Assembly (NCBI GenBank): GCA_003427395.1
Contig: BFEA01000011.1
Span: 4,434,595-4,498,594, forward strand
DNA length: 64,000 bases
Direction: 5' to 3'
Origin: Chara braunii
Taxonomy: Eukaryota > Streptophyta > Charophyceae > Charales > Characeae
Shown here: piece after piece, positions 21,482 to 31,055 of the stretch
Layout: each line of letters starts with the position of its first letter
Position numbering within the stretch: position 1 is the first letter of the stretch
Notes under the pieces: model-generated
The model's database searches: none
What the model saw: only the letters and a program-made list of their open reading frames with translations
Told to the model about the DNA's origin: nothing
Program-made: the position numbers and the translations under genes

Positions 21482-23835
21482 ATCCGGATGTCAGATCATG
21501 GAAGGCTATGTCTACGTTGGGGAGGCGTGAGAGGCTTCAGTTGTTGCGAGACATTCTCACGGGAAGTGTCATACTGGCTCCAAGGCTAAGTAAAGTTGCT
21601 CACACTGCCGGGAAACATTCGATGGAGACATACGTGGAAATGGTGAAGCAGGAAAGAGCAATGTTGAGAATGTTTTACTACTTCGTCTTCATTTCTGACC
21701 CTCACAAGAAGCCGTCAGAGTGGAAGGAACNATTCTNCGACAACCTTTCTNATTTGTTCNNTAGNTATTGTGATCAAGGATNGACATCGNAGAGGTGGAT
21801 CGACCAGCGACGACATTTCAAAGAAACGAGTTGGGTGAGGTCATTTCCGGCTACACTTGGAGGCGGGGATGAAAAAGGAGAGGAGGGCTTCAAGAAAACA
21901 AAATCGCTTGCAAACAAATGCCCCGAAGAGTTCATTCAATTTGTCAACAAGTTGTTGCGTAGATCTGAAACTGGGGGTTCGCATAGCATTCGTATGTCGG
22001 GGCAAGCGAGATATATATATTTCCAGAAACAGAACGTGACATCTGTATTCGTGTCGTTCCAGTGGGAACCGAACGATGTTTCAGACGAGATGGATTGCAA
22101 GGAGATGTTTAGAGCCGTCACACACCTGACGTGCCACACAGCCGTTCTGGATTTGTGCCGCCCGACCCAGATGGGTGCGTGGACTGAACAAGTGTTTCAC
22201 GGACTCAAGAAGTTCATGGATAAACTTGGCGGCGAGTATTGGACATTGTTGTGCTTCGTTCCACGCCCTTGCGAGTTCACATTCTTGAGGCGAGTCGCGA
22301 TGTGGGACATTCAATTGGATCTTCTCAAATGGACTCGTCTACAACAAACAAAGGGGAAAGTGTATAAGGTTGCAAACTTGCCTTTGGAGGACACAGACAG
22401 AATGGTCGTCATCATGTACTCCAACGACGGGGATTTTTATCGCAACACTATTCTCTTGTTTGAAGATATTCAAGCTGCAGGTTCATCATCTGCCGAGCGG
22501 GTGACTGACATATCGACACTTGTGCAGAGAGAGAGAAAGCCGAAGATGTTGACTGATGTCGTGGAGAAAAACTTTCTACCATCAAAGTGGAAAATGGCAG
22601 GTATGGATCCACCGGAGAAAGTGGTCTATGATGGTATGGAAAGGGAGCCGAATGCGATGGTGGAGACATTGGAGCATTTTTGTCATGCGGATGAGGCCGT
22701 CGTTTTCCTCGGGAAAGGTCATGCGGGATTGGTTTGGGAGTTGTTAAAGAGTCACCGTCATTGCATTGTGCTAGAAGGGGAGGGTATGAAGTTCAAGTTC
22801 CTCACTCAGTTCATTGACAAGATGGTCAAAACTCGAGATTACTACACCAACTTTACTAAGCCGCCTCCTCGATATGATGAAGGGCGTGATCTCGTCTACA
22901 AGGTTGGCCAAAACGTGGTCAATATTTGGGAGTTTCTCTTCGAAACAAAGTCGCAAGACAGAGGGGAACATACTTATGTCCTCAGAAGAATAAAAGTGGA
23001 GAAGCTCTTGAGGGGTTATCATAAAGCACCATCGAAGAGGGAGGTTTCATTTCTCGACCGCTTGGAGACAATGTACTTCGACCAACAAATCGGGGCATTT
23101 ACAATCGCAGGTTATGCGACTTGTTTTGTGGATGGTGAGGACTTTGATGCCGATGACTCAGAAGAAGAGAGTATTGATGGCACTTTGCAAGCGGTTTTGG
23201 CAGCTGAGAGGCAAAGAGCTTGTAGCCCGGCTTCGCATTCGCAGAGAATGGGTGTTCCAGGCACATCGTCCGGTTCTGGAGGAGCTTCGAGCATGGCGGT
23301 TTCAACGGATCAGTTAATGACTCATCCGCCGACTTCTTCTATTGTTACACCGACTCAGATGGCGGGCAATACGATGACGGTGGCATCAGGAGACATTCTG
23401 GATCCGAATGTTCTAGCAATGCTCTCCCCAGAGTTGGTGGAAACTCTGGCACCATTTGCACACAGCCCAAGTACTATTATGGAATTACTACGCTCTCGAA
23501 CTCCACAACAACCGCCACCTGATGAGCCTTTGGAGTACGAGATTGGAGACACAATCCCTGCAGACATTCGACTGCTTCCGGGGCCTATAGTGTGCCGAGA
23601 CGATTATACGGTGACGGATGATGCCACGTGGGGTTATCACATCATATGGCACCCCCAACACTTCCAACCTCCATTGGCGAGAGGGAGGTGGATTATGGCT
23701 ATAAAAAAAGAAGGGGAGTGGCAGTTTTGCCTCCATAGACGTATGTCAGGATCGAACTTTCTGAAACATGTCAAAAATCAGATTGTCAAGCGACTCATGC
23801 GACTTAATCCGGAGGTTTCTCAATCAAGACTAATG
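21482..23835 (+). CDS. Element I protein, beta-class DNA amino-methyltransferase-like region
   Basis: The frame is open 21469-23838. Numbered from 21469, residues 222-232 (CHTAVLDLCRP) then WTEQVFHGLKKFMDKLGG and LLCFVP resemble the motif IV strand and following helix and strand of N4/N6 methyltransferases. Much later, PNAMVETLEHF (394-404) and VVFLGKGHAGLVWELLKS..HCIVLEGEG (411-439) match motif I (FxGxG, then the acidic residue E436 after the next strand). This permuted IV-then-I order is that of the beta class (CcrM type). The DPPY motif is replaced by DLCRP, so methylation may be lost, or the fold call is wrong. A Ser/Thr/Pro linker and a C-terminal globular part (WGYHIIWHPQHFQPP) follow. 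Ambiguous bases at 21731-21789. Confidence 0.45.
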
Positions 23836-23837
23836 TA

Positions 23838-24380
23838 AGAACAGAAAAAAATTTCCAAAAGTTCAAAACATCGCAGTGGCTTGAGTATCTGGAAGAGTTC
23901 TATGATAGACAAACCAGCCCGGCTTATGGATATTATTGGCATGTCAGAGAAGATCTTGGGGAGAGGAAAAAATCAAGCGGCGGTGGTGACCATGGCAAGG
24001 GATCCGGATCGAGCGGAGGTGCGCATGGCAAAGGATTGCGATCGGGGAGCGGTGCAAGTGACAAGGGTCCGGAACCAAATGACGGTGCAAGGGGCAAGGA
24101 CGCAAGTCATGGGGAACGACAACAAACCGAAAAGTCTAAGGGGTGTCAAGCAACAGAAGGCAAGGGATCAGCACCAAGCGGCGGTGGGCATGGCAAACCT
24201 ACAGGACCAAGCGGCGGTGGTTCAACTGTCGAAGGGTCTCAGGGGCCTCAAGAAACAGGGCGCAAGGGATCAGGATTGAGTGGTGGCTTAACTGTCGAAG
24301 GGTCCCACGGTCGAGTCGAACACGACAATGGCTTCGCATTGGAGCGTTCCCAGCTTGACCAAGCGAAGAAACTCACGGTC
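23838..24380 (+). CDS. Element I protein, C-terminal Gly/Ser/Lys-rich tail
   Basis: The sequence FQKFKTSQWLEYLEEFYDRQ and AYGYYWHVREDLG reads in a third frame directly after the methyltransferase-like frame ends at 23838, so a frameshift near 23830 probably separates them. It continues as a low-complexity GKGSGSSGG-type tail that fades into array 3. It is probably the natural C-terminus of the preceding protein. No catalytic motif. Confidence 0.4.
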
Positions 24381-24745
24381 TAGTCGAACCCGACAGTGGG
24401 ATCGGAAACGATCGTCGGTGCGACTGGCAAGGCTTTGGGACCAGGGGGGGGCAGTACAACTATCGACGGTGCTTCACCTGTCAAAGAGTCACACGGTCGT
24501 GTCGGACACGACACTCGTCCAGCATTCGAGCGCTCGCGGCTTGACCAAGCGAAGAAACTCACTGTCGAGTCAAACCGACAGTGGGATCGGGATCAATCGT
24601 CGATACAAGTGGCAAGGCTTCGGAACCAATCGACGTTGTTTCACCTGTCGAAGGCTCACACGGTTGAGTCGAACACGGCAGGGGTCCACTATTGGAGCGC
24701 TCCCAGCTTGAGCGAGCGGAGAAACTCGTGGTTGAGTCAAAACCG
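24290..24745. repeat. Array 3: degenerate GTCGAGTCGAACACGAC copies
   Basis: Five or more spaced copies of a 70-150 bp unit containing GTCGAGTCGAACACGAC or GTCGTGTCGGACACGAC, each followed by GAGCG(T/C)TC..CAGCTTGA and AAGCGAAGAAACTCAC. This is the same core as arrays 1, 2 and 4. It lies between the methyltransferase-like gene and the Ulp1 gene. Confidence 0.8.
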
Positions 24746-24804
24746 ACACAGCAATAGGGATTGATTGCCGGTGTGAGTGTCAAAACTTCGAACGAAAAGG
24801 AGAT

Positions 24805-26667
24805 GTGAGTTGCGAGGGCGTGAGTACAGCTGACCAAGTTTGGGCGACTACGATACTAGTGGGCGACAATGTCGCTATGGAAGTGGATATTACTGGTACA
24901 CTCACGGAATTGCAGATGCCGTCGTCAACGATGCCAGCCGAAGTAAGCGGCACTTTCCAGGATACTTTTGAGGGCGTAAAGGAGGAAGAAACTTTCCATG
25001 TACAGGGCATCGAAGAGGATGAAGGACATATAGTACTCAGTACACCGGAGGAAGCTGTACTTGTACAACCTCAACAAATGCTTGAACAACCTCAAACACC
25101 ACAGTCTGCTAACCTCATGATAACTATCGAGGAATCTCCTATTGCGCCATTGCATATGGAAGGTGTGACAAAAGGTCGTGTTGAAGAAAAACTGAGAGTT
25201 AGTCATCGAGGTGAGCACTTTCTTATCTTAGGAGCAATATCTAATACTATATGCGGATTAGTGGGTACATCACATGCACTCATCTCCCATTGTGTCGATC
25301 CCTCAGATGTATTGTTTATTTACCTAGCTTTGGAACTGTGCGTTTTCTGAAGAAAAATACTACAATTGTTTTGTATGAAGACTTACTGCAATTGCCATAT
25401 ATTTTGTATTGGTACTCATGAGTCAGTTTCAACAACGGAAAGTCGGACTTGTAACTCATTATGTTTTATTTTGTCAATCATGCATGGCGACGAAAAGAAC
25501 TGTGGAAAACGACACATGTACACTCGCAAAGGAAGAGAGAGAAGAATATCATTCGTCGTGGTTTGCAAGCTTTGTCAACTTTGCCGTTATTGCCAAAAAA
25601 TGAGAGAAGAAGTCGTACACCCATGACATTTCCATCTGTGAAGCCAACTGCCTTAAGGATGTTTAAAGCTGTTGAAATAAGCCTCACAGAAGGGAAGAAA
25701 TTGCATCGCGCAGGTTGCAGTTTATCTGTTATGGATAGCAACACTGATGACGAAACAGATAGACAACCAACAATATGAACTCATATTTATGTAGTCTATC
25801 ACTTGTTTTTGTGTGAAGTCTTAGTCGCTCTATTGTTGTTTATATATGTGTTTGTATGCAGTGCATGACCCTTCGTTCCAGATTCCTTTAGCAACAGTAC
25901 GCCTTACTGTAGAAGAAAAGGAGTATCTTGAAATGATTACCGGCAGCACTGAAGAGAATGAAGAATACGGCATTGTCGATTACAAGGGGAGATGGAAGGT
26001 GGAAAAGAAAGACGCCATGCTCGCCGCCAAAGATGGAGAATGGTTAAATGATGAAGTCGTCAATTTGTACCTGTTAGCCATTCAGATCACCAATGACTAC
26101 ATCAAGAAGGTGGATTCGACATGTGCAGAAGTGGCAAAAGATGAAAGTTCTTGTAGCATTCCATCTGTGCATATTCTAAATTCTTTTTTCTTTCCCGGAT
26201 TGTCAAAAGCTCAGTCCGCTGAAATCGCATACTCCGAAGGGACGAGATGGGTGAAGGACATAAATCTTTTCAATTTTGATCTGGTAATTATCCCTCTCCA
26301 TTTCGGAAATCATTGGGTTTTAGCTTATGTCAGTATAGATCGCTCTGAGTGTAAATTCCGCCTCGTAGACTCTCTCCATCGTGTTGACTACGGTCCAACC
26401 CTCGAACTTTTGGCAGGTTTTTTCAGAGCAGAGTTTCAGCGACAAAATCTTCGAGAAAAATATCATGTGGAGGAGCCTACATCCTACTTTGATACATCAG
26501 TAGATGGGATTCCTGCTCAAGAGGATTCTTCTAGTTGTGGTGTTTTTATGTTAGGTTTTGCATCTTTGCTTGCAAAATGTCACTTCCCTCCGTTCGGTTT
26601 CTCACAAGATAGTATTCCTGATATGAGACTTAGAATAACATTTGACATTTTGTCCATGGTTAGATAG
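24805..26667 (+). CDS. Ulp1/SENP-type SUMO protease (peptidase C48), two predicted exons
   Basis: A cysteine protease that in its family removes SUMO or a similar modifier. The catalytic domain is open at 25846-26667. Numbered from 25846 it shows GEWLNDEVVNLYL (64-76), HW at His156-Trp157 in FGNHWVLAYV, Asp175 in LVDSL, Gln225 in GIPAQED and Cys231 in SSSCGVFML, so the full His-Asp-Gln-Cys set is present. A splice acceptor (TTTGTATGCAG, ending 25861) precedes it, and a donor (CGAG/GTGAGC, 25211) follows an acidic frame that starts near 24805. Joining 25210 to 25862 keeps the frame and gives about 403 residues. The start is unresolved because 24805 is GTG and the frame is open upstream. It is the only gene in the window whose catalytic frame looks intact. 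C48 proteases are frequent cargo of large plant DNA transposons. Confidence 0.85.
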
Positions 26668-27175
26668 GAAAGTCGATGAGAAATTCAGTTTCTAGGTTTG
26701 GAAAAATGAGGTTGACATGTTTACTTAGTGTGAACATTCTGGGTGAAAATGTGTATTGTAGGCAATTTTAAAAATATGTTGACAATGTATAATGACATTT
26801 CCTAGACTTCTCATCAATTGTTGATGAGGTTAGCGTGTTTTACTGTGTGACATGTTTACAGAGTGGATTGTCAATCCTTGAGTGACATTTTTGCAGCTTG
26901 TGTACGTGTGAATATTCGAGGTGAAAATTTTTGTTTAATTTCCTTCAACAACTTTCATATATAACCATTGTTTTCTCGTTGTTTGCTTATTTTTTCCTCA
27001 GTTCTTAGTGTCATTTTACAATTAAAATAAAAAGTGAACATGAAAACAATTTCACTTTTAACGAAAGCACCGTTGGGACCAATTAAAAGGTGTTGGGGGG
27101 AGGAGTTGGCCGCCCACAGGATGGTGTGGCCACACACATCCTTTAGAGCCCACGGTCCGGGCCTGGGTATTGCAG
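26668..27175. other. 3' flank and right end of element I
   Basis: A+T-rich, with no gene. It ends with TTTTAACGAAAGCACCGTT (27055-27073), GGCCGCCC (27108-27115) and GGGTATTGCAGGA. A matching series is found at the right end of element II (35603-35738). I take this as the right boundary of element I. The outermost base is not defined. Confidence 0.5.
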
Positions 27176-27189
27176 GAGTGGCAATCTGA

Positions 27190-28800
27190 CTCCCTCCAAA
27201 CTCAAGGTAAGTTGATGAGCAGAAAGGGAGATGGGTCTATATGTTGGGGATGTTGGAGTTGAAAGTGATGTTCATCCTATGCATTTATGACCCCAAAAAT
27301 ACGGTGAGTGAAAGGAGGTTGTTTTTCGACAGTTTGGGAACGATGGTTCCAGAGGGGATCCCGCTCGTAATTGCAGGGGATTTCAACGCAGCCCCGAACA
27401 TATCGCTTGATCGTTGGAACCTGCAGGTTTCCCCTTCTCACACGATAGAAGAGGATAAGCAGATTCGAGGGAAGCTATGCGACTCCCTCTCAGTATTTGA
27501 CACGTTGCCCTGTCTACACCCGAATGCCCGCACATTTTCCTGCGTACGTGACAACGACCCTGCGAGGCAGATAAAGTTTTGTATCGACCTCGTCATCATC
27601 TCAAAAACGACCTGGAAGGAGCCCTTCGAGTCTTCGACTAGCGGTTATCCTCCCGCGGAGCCCCCATCTGGGACTAAACTACAAAACGTGTGGATTGGTC
27701 CTCACAACATGAAAACGACCAGATCAAGGGTCGGGCTAGTATAAACTTAGCACATCCCTTATACTGGACAAACACTTCCAATCCCTCATCAAGGACATAT
27801 GGCGATTCTGGCAGCAGCAAAAACCATAATTCGACTCAGAACTAGCATGGCTAAATAACAAGTTGTACTACATCGCAAGGAAACGCAATGAATATTTGAA
27901 AGAACGAGCAGCACAGAGGAACAAACATAAGATAGAGATCCACAAAAAGGTCCATGATCTGGAGCAACAGGCAGACTCACAAGCTCAAGAACGGGACATT
28001 GAACAGTTGAAAAAACAATTGTTGCAATTCTCGCAGCAAAGATGGCAAGGACTAATTAAATGCAGTAAATTAGTCCATGTTAACCAGGAAGCTACCATGG
28101 ACACCAGATTTTTCAACATGGCCTCGGGCAGAACGAGGTGAACAGTTATCGAACCCTCTTTGATTTAGACAAGGGGGATGACAGTCTAGCCACCTCCACG
28201 TCACATTGTACCCACGTCACTAGGATATTTTTTCAAAAACCATACATGTCTCAGTATGGAAGAGGGATCTAAACGATTTTCTTAAGGCTATACAGAGAGT
28301 GTTGTCAACACAACAAATTGAAAGTGTATATGCTCTGCTGACAAAGCAAGAGATATGGATAGCGCTGCACCAAATGGACGAAGGGAAGACCCCAGGTATT
28401 GATGGGTTCCCCAAGGAGTTTTGGGAGTCCATGTTGCCGATCCTGAGCTCTGACTTGTGGTCATACTACCAAAAGGTATGGGAGGAGGGATGTATGGGGG
28501 AAGTGGTTGGACAACGGGTTTTGATGCTCCTGTATAAGAAAGGGGATAAGATAAACCTTAGGAACTACAAACCCATCACCCTTCTGACATTTGTCTGTAA
28601 AATGTTGGCATTGGCCTTGGCCAATTGTATGGTCGGGGTCTTGGAGGATATCTTTCACCCAACTCAAACTGACTTCATATGCAACCCAAACATCCAAGAA
28701 AACATTCTTCTTGTTAATGAGATAGTTAACTTGTCTCGACGTCATGACCAAAATGCGACAATCATTTTTATTGACTTCGAAAAGGCTTGCGACAGTGTGT
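27190..28800 (+). pseudogene. LINE ORF2 fragment: endonuclease end and RT start
   Basis: Truncated at both ends. The first frame (27241-27744) has VIAGDFNAAPN and IDLVII endonuclease motifs. A frame at 27863-28141 is a helical linker rich in Gln/Lys. The frame 28299-28800 has DEGKTPGIDGFPKEFW, LLYKKGD, NYKPITLLT and FIDFEKACDSV, the RT catalytic motif A. Immediately after motif A (about 28800) the sequence changes to element II. The left break is at the end of element I. It is not the missing half of the LINE at 12.3-14.6 kb in any simple way, since the strands differ. Confidence 0.85.
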
Positions 28801-28977
28801 CATTGTTCGCGTTCTGGGAGAATCAGCGCAGCGGTCCGCCAACGTCGACACGACAACTGCCCCGCTCTCCAGGTTAGTGTCGCTTCGGCCAACACGGAAA
28901 GAGAAAAGCCTCTGTGGACGGCCGTGTCCAGTGCTGGTTTATCGGTGACGTCAACAAGTTTTCTCCAACACTTTCAC

Positions 28978-29912
28978 CGCAGTCGTTGTCGTGTCAAACA
29001 CGATGGTCGATACGGTCGTCGTCGTGTCGAACACGATGGTCGATACGGTCGTCGTCGTGTTGAACACGATCGTTGTCGTGTCCGACACGCTGGTCGTCGT
29101 GTCAAACACGATGGTCGTCGTGTTGAACATGATCGTTGTCGTGTTNNNNNNNNNNNNNNNNNNNNNNNNNNNNNNNNNNNNNNNNNNNNNNNNNNNNNNN
29201 NNNNNNNNNNNNNNNNNNNNNNNNNNNNNNNNNNNNNNNNNNNNNNNNNNNNNNNNNNNNNNNNNNNNNNNNNNNNNNNNNNNNNNNNNNNNNNNNNNNN
29301 NNNNNNNNNNNNNNNNNNNNNNNNNNNNNNNNNNNNNNNNNNNNNNNNNNNNNNNNNNNNNNNNNNNNNNNNNNNNNNNNNNNNNNNNNNNNNNNNNNNN
29401 NNNNNNNNNNNNNNNNNNNNNNNNNGGTCGTCGTGTCAAACACGATGGTCGTCGTGTTGAACACGATCGTTGTCGTGTCCGACACGCTGGTCGTCGTGTC
29501 AAACACGATGGTCGTCGTGTCCGACACGGTCATCGTCGTGTCGAACATGATGGTCGTCGTGCCGAACACGATCCTTGTCGTGTCGAACACGCTGGTTGTC
29601 GTGTCGAACACGATCAGCGTCGGGTCGAACACGATCTCCATCGCGTCAAACATGACCGTCGTCGTGTCGAACGCTCTCGTCCTCGTGTCCGGCTCGTTGT
29701 CATGCACGGCCGTCGTCGTGACCGACGTCGTGTCGAACACGGCCGTCGTATTGTCGAACACGACCGCCATCGTATCGAGCACGACCGTCTTCATGTCCGA
29801 CACGATCGTCGACGATGGTCGTCGTGTCCTGCACGATGGTCGTCGGGTCGGACACGGTGGCCGTCGTGCCGAGCACGGCGGTCGTCGTGTCCGCCACGGT
29901 CAAACGCGGTCT
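28978..29912. repeat. Tandem array 4: 18-21 bp units with GTCGAACACGAT core
   Basis: Units of the form GTCGTCGTGTCGAACACGAT with many single-base variants, interrupted by a run of N. The core is shared with arrays 1-3 but the spacer differs (GTCGTC rather than CGTCGAG). It lies near the left end of element II. Open frames here are by-products of the repeat. Confidence 0.95.
29146..29425. other. Assembly gap of 280 N
   Basis: A run of 280 N inside tandem array 4. As with array 1, the repeat probably defeated assembly. Confidence 0.98.
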
Positions 29913-30227
29913 TGGTCGTGTCGAACACCCTGCTCTTTTTGGCCACGACCCCCACCTACGTTTCGACTTGCACAGAGTTTAATGCGAGTTGCGCCAGCAG
30001 AACATAGTGCCCGGGTGACTGTCTTTTGTCTCTTGTAGCACTGATTGCTTATTGCGAGATTGCGCCACGACCCCCACCATGTAATATACAATGGAGCTCC
30101 TATCGTGTTGGGCGCGACATTGGCGTTGCCGCAGTCGTTTGCCTTCTCAGCCTGGCTATCTGGAAATCCGTCGTGCGTCATGGAATGAACTCTACGCGAA
30201 TTTTGCTTCGAATCCTCGGAGTCTGGT

Positions 30228-30500
30228 ACGCGGGAATCAAGACGGGGAACCCTTCCGTGTTGGGCGAGGCGGTCGCGTTGCCACGATGGTTTTCCTGCTC
30301 ACTCGTGGCAGTTTTCCTGCCCGCTCTTCGTGGGTGGTGAGTACCACGCGTGCCGGGAATCAAGATGGGGGACCCTTCCATGTTGGGCGAGGCGGTCGCT
30401 TTGCCACGATGGTACGGTCGCGTTGCCACGATGGTATTCTTGCTCACTCGTGGCAGTTTTCCTGCCCGCTTTGCGTGGGTGGTGATTACCACGCGTGTCC
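30228..30500. repeat. Tandem duplication of about 125-145 bp
   Basis: Copies at about 30231-30353 and 30355-30500 share GGGAATCAAGA, GTGTTGGGCGAGGCGG, GTTGCCACGATGG, CTCACTCGTGGCAGTTTT and TACCACGCGTG. The second has an internal 22-bp duplication around GGTACGGTCGCGTTGCCACG. Confidence 0.85.
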
Positions 30501-30640
30501 AGTCGCTGCAGTTCCTGGAGTAATATAGAATCTTTCCTATCAATGTTCTTGTGCCAAGCTGTGTGCTGCGCGCCAGAGTCTTCGCCGATCCGCTGTTGGT
30601 GCCCGCTGGGTTTTGCACGCCGTGGTCTCTGCCTTTCCGA

Positions 30641-30800
30641 AGCTGGTGCCCGACGTGACATGTGCTGCGTTTCCTGTTGCGCGTCAAGATCTCCGCCTTT
30701 TCAATGTTGTTGCACGCTGTGTTTCCAGTTGCTGGTGCCCCGACTCGACATGTGCTACGCTTCCCACTGTCGTTCGATCTCCGACTTGGACAAACTCTTT
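30641..30800. repeat. Degenerate tandem duplication of about 89 bp
   Basis: GCTGGTGCCC-GAC-TGACATGTGCT is repeated with a period of about 89 bp (from about 30641 and about 30730), each followed by a related GATCTCCG block. Confidence 0.6.
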
Positions 30801-31055
30801 CGCGTGTATTGCGCCTTTGGCACGGATTGGGCCTGACGACTGGATTGCCACCCTGATTCCATGGTCGTGTGTTATCCTCTCTCGGATGTTTCCTGTTCCC
30901 CTCCGTCCAGTGTAGGGCTGTGTTTCTCAAGGTCATTTGTACGGCTGTGTTTCTTACTGTTGTGTAGGGATGGTTGTCTGCTCCATTTCATTAACCTCTG
31001 ATTTTCGCCTTTTGACAGTGGTCCGCTGTTTTGTTGTCGCATACACGTCTCATGC

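Larger units (their letters stand above)
29913..31055. other. Element II left region, noncoding or unrecognised
   Basis: No gene recognised. It contains two tandem duplications listed separately (30228-30500 and 30641-30800). Position suggests a leader between array 4 and the DUF7869-type gene. Confidence 0.35.

Noticed and set aside
25427-25778. An extra exon of the Ulp1 gene (frame starting near 25461)
   Set aside because: The donor at 25211 and the acceptor at 25861 already join in phase, and I found no acceptor/donor pair that would include this frame. It remains possible but unsupported.
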